From Gemmatimonadota bacterium (GTDB lineage: Bacteria; Gemmatimonadota; Gemmatimonadetes; Gemmatimonadales; GWC2-71-9), in contig JAOTVV010000013.1 in NCBI GenBank assembly GCA_029863245.1, positions 26,234 through 90,233 of the forward strand: a DNA stretch of 64,000 nt. Direction: 5' to 3'. Position numbers and translations under genes: made by a program. The notes below the pieces were generated by a model. It made no database searches. It had not been told where the DNA came from and saw nothing but the letters and a program-made list of their open reading frames with translations. Every line of letters starts with the position of its first letter. Within the stretch, counting starts at the first letter, position 1. Positions 60,787 through 64,000 of the stretch are shown piece after piece.

Positions 60787-61935
60787 CTACCTGCTCCGGA
60801 TCTGATCGCGGAGACGCCGGTAGAGGGCAGGATCCAGAAAGTACACCCGCTCGAATGCCGCCACGGTGGTGCTTTCTTCGGCACCCACCGCGTCGAGGAA
60901 GGCCCGTCGATAGCGACCGACATGCGCCGGAGCGTAGAACTCCAGAAGTAGCGCCCCGCACCGAACCGCGGCCGTCCGCCGCAGGTCTTCCCGCTCGTCC
61001 ACCGTGAGCGAGTCGGGATTGAGCTTCCGGTCGTCAACCAACAGGAAACACAGCTCCTTCAAGAAGGCGAACACGGCTGCGTCCGGCCCAGTGGCGAGCA
61101 GTGGCTCCTGCACCGCCACCACTTGATCACCCGGGTCCAGTTCCCGCACATCGACGATCCGACCTTCGGGCCCGAGTGCCGGCGACGGCATGACGATGCC
61201 ACCGGTGAGCCGGCGCCGCTCCAGCAGCGGCTGCAGACCCGGAGCGAGGTCCCGCTCCCATATCTCCTGCATGGCCGTGGCGATGGAATCCTCATGGGTC
61301 CGCGAGTCCTCCCAGTACTGGCGGTAGAACAGGGTCCACTCGCGCTCGACCACCCCCGCCAGCCGCTCGAGGAGCCGCCGGGCCTTGCCGTCCTCGAACG
61401 CCTGCGCCATGACCGCCGCCCCGAAGCGGACGTCCTGCCCCGCCAGGGCCGAATCGTTGGTGCGGCGTTTGGCCACGGCCAGGAGCGCTCCGAACATCCG
61501 CTCGGGCGTGGCATCCGGGAAATAGAGCGGGACGAAATGCAGGGACTCGAGCGTTCGCCCGTCGCCAATCGCTGTGCGCAGGTCTGACGCGATGGAGTCG
61601 AGCGGCGTGGGGTACACGCCACGCTCCTGCTTTACCTCGCGCACGTGGCGAGCGTACTCGGCACTGTACAAACCGAGCGGTCCCGGCTGATCGGCGGCGA
61701 TCACGGCCAGGGAATGGAACCAGAGGTTAGCCTGCGGAGATGCCCGAACCTGCCAGGTTCGGTTCGGAGACGGTTCCGGCGTTGGAGGACTCGGCATCTC
61801 CCCCCGCCGCCTCTCCCGTTCCTCCGGCGGAGGCTCTTGCGACGCGACGACTTGCGGGACGAGGCTCACCCCAAAGGTGAGCGCCACCGCGGCGACGGTC
61901 ACTCGGTTGACGATACTGCGCCAGGCTTGGTTCAC
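60787..61935 (-). CDS. secreted hypothetical protein upstream of TonB
   Basis: 382 residues with a signal peptide ending VVASQ and a Pro/Arg/Glu-rich linker (PPPEERERRRGEMPSPPTPE). The rest is mainly helical, with many Arg/Glu/Leu and a few conserved-looking stretches (WTLFYRQYWEDSRTHEDSI, EFYAPAHVGRYRRAFLDAVG). No family is recognised. The start is GTG at 61935. It precedes the TonB gene by 20 bases and may be in its operon. Confidence 0.72.
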   Translation of the reverse strand: MNQAWRSIVNRVTVAAVALTFGVSLVPQVVASQEPPPEERERRRGEMPSPPTPEPSPNRTWQVRASPQANLWFHSLAVIAADQPGPLGLYSAEYARHVREVKQERGVYPTPLDSIASDLRTAIGDGRTLESLHFVPLYFPDATPERMFGALLAVAKRRTNDSALAGQDVRFGAAVMAQAFEDGKARRLLERLAGVVEREWTLFYRQYWEDSRTHEDSIATAMQEIWERDLAPGLQPLLERRRLTGGIVMPSPALGPEGRIVDVRELDPGDQVVAVQEPLLATGPDAAVFAFLKELCFLLVDDRKLNPDSLTVDEREDLRRTAAVRCGALLLEFYAPAHVGRYRRAFLDAVGAEESTTVAAFERVYFLDPALYRRLRDQIRSR

Positions 61936-62052
61936 GTTCTTCCCGTGTTCGAGTCCGCTAAGTGAAACCCTCGGAGTGGAGGCGGAGTTCCACGAAGCCC
62001 CGAGGCAACGGCTATGTTCTGCGAATCCGGTGTCGGACTCCAGGGAGGTCCC

Positions 62053-63324
62053 ATGTCGCCCCATATCGTAACGTCGTTGCTCGCGATCAGCGCATTGGCC
62101 TCACCATTCAGGCCGATTGTAGCGCAAGAATCGACGGTACTCATCCCGGACCGCGTATTCGACGGCACCGAACTGCATACACGTTGGGAGGTGGTCGTTG
62201 CCGACGGAACCATCACCGCTGCCGGTCCTCGGGGAACCGTCGACCGTCCGTCCGGAGCGCGGGTGATCGAGCTGACCGGCGCCACGTTGCTCCCAGGCCT
62301 CATCGAAGGTCATTCCCACCTGCTGCTCCATCCGTACGACGAGACGAGCTGGAATGACCAGGTGCTCAGCGAGCCACTCGCCCTGCGCGTTGCCCGAGCG
62401 GTGGTAGCCGCACGCGCTACGCTCATGGCCGGTGTGACCACTGCCCGCGATCTTGGCACCGAGGGCGCGGGATATGCCGACGTGGGGATCAGGCAAGCGA
62501 TCGACGAAGGGATCACTCCGGGTCCTCGACTGCTCGTGAGCGGTCGGGCCATCGTGAGCACCGGAAGCTATGGACCGAAGGGCGCACCGGAATGGTCGCT
62601 CCCATTGGGCGCGGAAGAAGCCGATGGACGGGACGACCTGGTGCGCGTCGTACGGGACCAGATCGGTCGGGGTGCCGACTGGGTGAAGGTGTACGCCGAT
62701 TATCGCTGGGGTCCCGACGGAACGGCCGCGCCGACGTTCACGCAGGAGGAGTTGCGGCTTGCGGTGGAGGTGGCCGGAAGCTCGGGCCGACCCGTAGCCG
62801 CCCACGCGAGTACGCCGGAAGGGATGCGGCGCGCGACGCTTGCCGGTGTGCTGACGATCGAGCACGGCGACGGTGGCACGCCGGAGGTGTTTCGCCTCAT
62901 GGCGGACCGGGGCGTGGCGCTCTGCCCCACGCTCGCGGCGGGCGACGCCATCACGCAATACGCAGGCTGGCGCAAGGGCATCGATCCGGAGCCCGAGCGC
63001 ATCGCAGCCAAGCGCCGCTCATTTCGTGCAGCACTCGCGGCTGGCGTGCCGATCTGTTTCGGCGGGGACGTCGGGGTCTACGCGCATGGGGACAACGGGC
63101 GTGAGTTGGAGCTGATGGTGGAATACGGGATGACGCCGAACGATGCGCTCGTCACCGCGACGTCGGGCAACGCGAGGGTCCTGCGGCTCGACGACCGCGG
63201 CCGCATTGTGCCGAGGCTGCTGGCCGACCTGGTGGCAGTGGATGGCGATCCCACCCGAAACATCGGTGCGCTCAGGAACGTCCGTTTCGTCATGAAAGGA
63301 GGGGTGGTGATCGTGGAGCAGTGA
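62053..63324 (+). CDS. secreted metal-dependent amidohydrolase
   Basis: 423 residues with a signal peptide ending PIVAQ. Amidohydrolase ligands are visible in order: GHSHLLLHP (HxH), WVKVYAD (Lys, likely carboxylated), AAHAS (His), IEHGDG (His) and FGGDVG (Asp). The sequence style is that of secreted imidazolonepropionase / Xaa-Pro dipeptidase-like enzymes. AGGGAGGT precedes the ATG. It is divergent from the hypothetical gene. Substrate probably a peptide-derived amide. Confidence 0.9.
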   Translation: MSPHIVTSLLAISALASPFRPIVAQESTVLIPDRVFDGTELHTRWEVVVADGTITAAGPRGTVDRPSGARVIELTGATLLPGLIEGHSHLLLHPYDETSWNDQVLSEPLALRVARAVVAARATLMAGVTTARDLGTEGAGYADVGIRQAIDEGITPGPRLLVSGRAIVSTGSYGPKGAPEWSLPLGAEEADGRDDLVRVVRDQIGRGADWVKVYADYRWGPDGTAAPTFTQEELRLAVEVAGSSGRPVAAHASTPEGMRRATLAGVLTIEHGDGGTPEVFRLMADRGVALCPTLAAGDAITQYAGWRKGIDPEPERIAAKRRSFRAALAAGVPICFGGDVGVYAHGDNGRELELMVEYGMTPNDALVTATSGNARVLRLDDRGRIVPRLLADLVAVDGDPTRNIGALRNVRFVMKGGVVIVEQ

Positions 63325-63644
63325 GCGCGGACGATAAGGGGGTCAAGCGCTGAGCGGGCAGAGCCGAGAACCGTTGTCCCTATCCCGAACGGGCCTTGCC
63401 GGCCGGGACTCGCCCCTACCCCTTTCCGGGGATATCTTTGCGCGCATGATCCGCGCCTCCCGGCAGGCACTCGATCTCTCGCTCCTGAGAACGCCGCTCA
63501 CTGAGGCTCCATCTCTGGCGCCTCGACCAGCGACCGTGGGGAGCGCACGCGATTCCTTCCTTCCACATGCGTCAGAGCCTTTTTCCCCGCTCACGTACAG
63601 GTGTGCGGGGTTGTTCATACCCGACACTTCGTGAGGGAGCACCA
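63325..63644. other. gene-free stretch upstream of TonB-dependent receptor
   Basis: 320 bases. No convincing ORF, hairpin or known motif seen. It is probably the leader and promoter region of the receptor. Confidence 0.3.
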
Positions 63645-64000
63645 ATGACAAAGATCGGTCGAACGCTTTCGACAGCGCTGCTCGTGGCGGGCGCGCTGGC
63701 GTGGACCGCCGGGAGCCTCGACGCCCAAGGCGTCACGACGGCGGCCATGAGCGGGATCGTCACGGACACGCTTGGAAATCCGCTCCCCGAAGCCCTGGTA
63801 GTGGCGGTGCACGTTCCGACCAATACCCGTTACCAGGCCGTGGTCCGAACCGGTGGGGTGTACAACCTCCCAAACATGCGCGTGGGCGGGCCGTATACGG
63901 TGACGGTTCGGCTCATCGGCTATGCGCAACAGGAACAACAGAACGTCGTCGTGAGCCTGGGACAGAACCTCCGGCTGGACTTTCGCCTCGCGCCACAGGC
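63645..64000 (+). CDS. TonB-dependent receptor, N-terminus (cut by window edge)
   Basis: 118 codons are visible. A signal peptide (MTKIGRTLSTALLVAGALAW, then AGSLDAQ) is followed by a carboxypeptidase-regulatory-like domain (SGIVTDTLGNPLPEALVVA, YNLPNMRVGGPYTVTVRL). This layout begins Oar/SusC-type TonB-dependent transporters, and the plug and barrel should follow beyond the window. GGGAG lies 6 bases before the start. Confidence 0.85.
   Translation, partial: MTKIGRTLSTALLVAGALAWTAGSLDAQGVTTAAMSGIVTDTLGNPLPEALVVAVHVPTNTRYQAVVRTGGVYNLPNMRVGGPYTVTVRLIGYAQQEQQNVVVSLGQNLRLDFRLAPQ

Noticed and set aside
63374..63634. An 86-codon frame before the TonB-dependent receptor.
   Set aside because: The composition is Ser/Pro/Arg-rich and there is no ribosome-binding site or recognisable domain.

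Overview
The window is about 65% GC, densely packed and protein-coding on both strands. I see no rRNA, tRNA, CRISPR array, insertion sequence or phage gene. The gene mix suggests a Gram-negative, outer-membrane bacterium, most likely of the Gemmatimonadota or a close relative (inference). The reasons are Ser/Thr kinases of the type DRYxIExExGxGGMAxVFLAxD, one of them joined to a TolB-like domain and TPRs; paired active/inactive M16 peptidases; many secreted S9, M28, amidohydrolase and TonB-linked proteins; and frequent ATGA, GTGA and TTGA gene couplings.

Layout. 1-8500: end of a HerA-like ATPase, a helix-hairpin-helix protein, an M16 pair, an ATP-grasp enzyme, a cold-shock protein, a Tat-exported phosphoesterase and a histone-H1-like protein. 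8580-17400: an S9 peptidase with a C39-like protein, a beta-propeller followed by a one-haem protein, a decayed kinase/zinc-ribbon locus, and a second M16 pair. 17584-22624: a coupled epimerase - PAP2 - epimerase - CPBP cluster running tail to tail into a metallo-beta-lactamase lipoprotein and a barrel protein. 23138-36914: two Ser/Thr kinases, outer-membrane barrels, an ECF sigma operon with two glycogen-binding-like domains, a membrane spermidine-synthase-like protein and a diguanylate cyclase. 36922-41567: an SH3 lipoprotein, an aldose epimerase and a large glycoside hydrolase.

41663-45527 is the most unusual locus. A membrane protein ends in a Cys-His-Ser-Ala repeat tail. It overlaps by one base a radical SAM/SPASM protein with a PqqD-like N-terminus, which overlaps a four-helix membrane protein. 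I read this as a candidate peptide-modification system in which the radical SAM enzyme acts on the cytoplasmic repeat tail.

45724-52308: cold-shock protein, S21, a zinc metallopeptidase, an APC permease divergent from an ArsR regulator whose operator covers its own start codon, a zinc-ribbon protein and an M28 peptidase. 52361-58799 is a respiratory block. A minus-strand operon encodes a 56-residue membrane protein, a CuA subunit II, a ba3-like haem-copper subunit I, subunit IIa, a fused SCO protein and CtaB. Divergently lies a cytochrome b - 2x[4Fe-4S] - MvhD-like fusion. Subunit I keeps the haem and CuB histidines but has Gln where the catalytic Tyr should be, so the complex may reduce NO rather than O2. 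58926-64000: a CigR-like protein, a bactofilin, a TonB-like protein, a secreted unknown, an amidohydrolase and the start of a TonB-dependent receptor.
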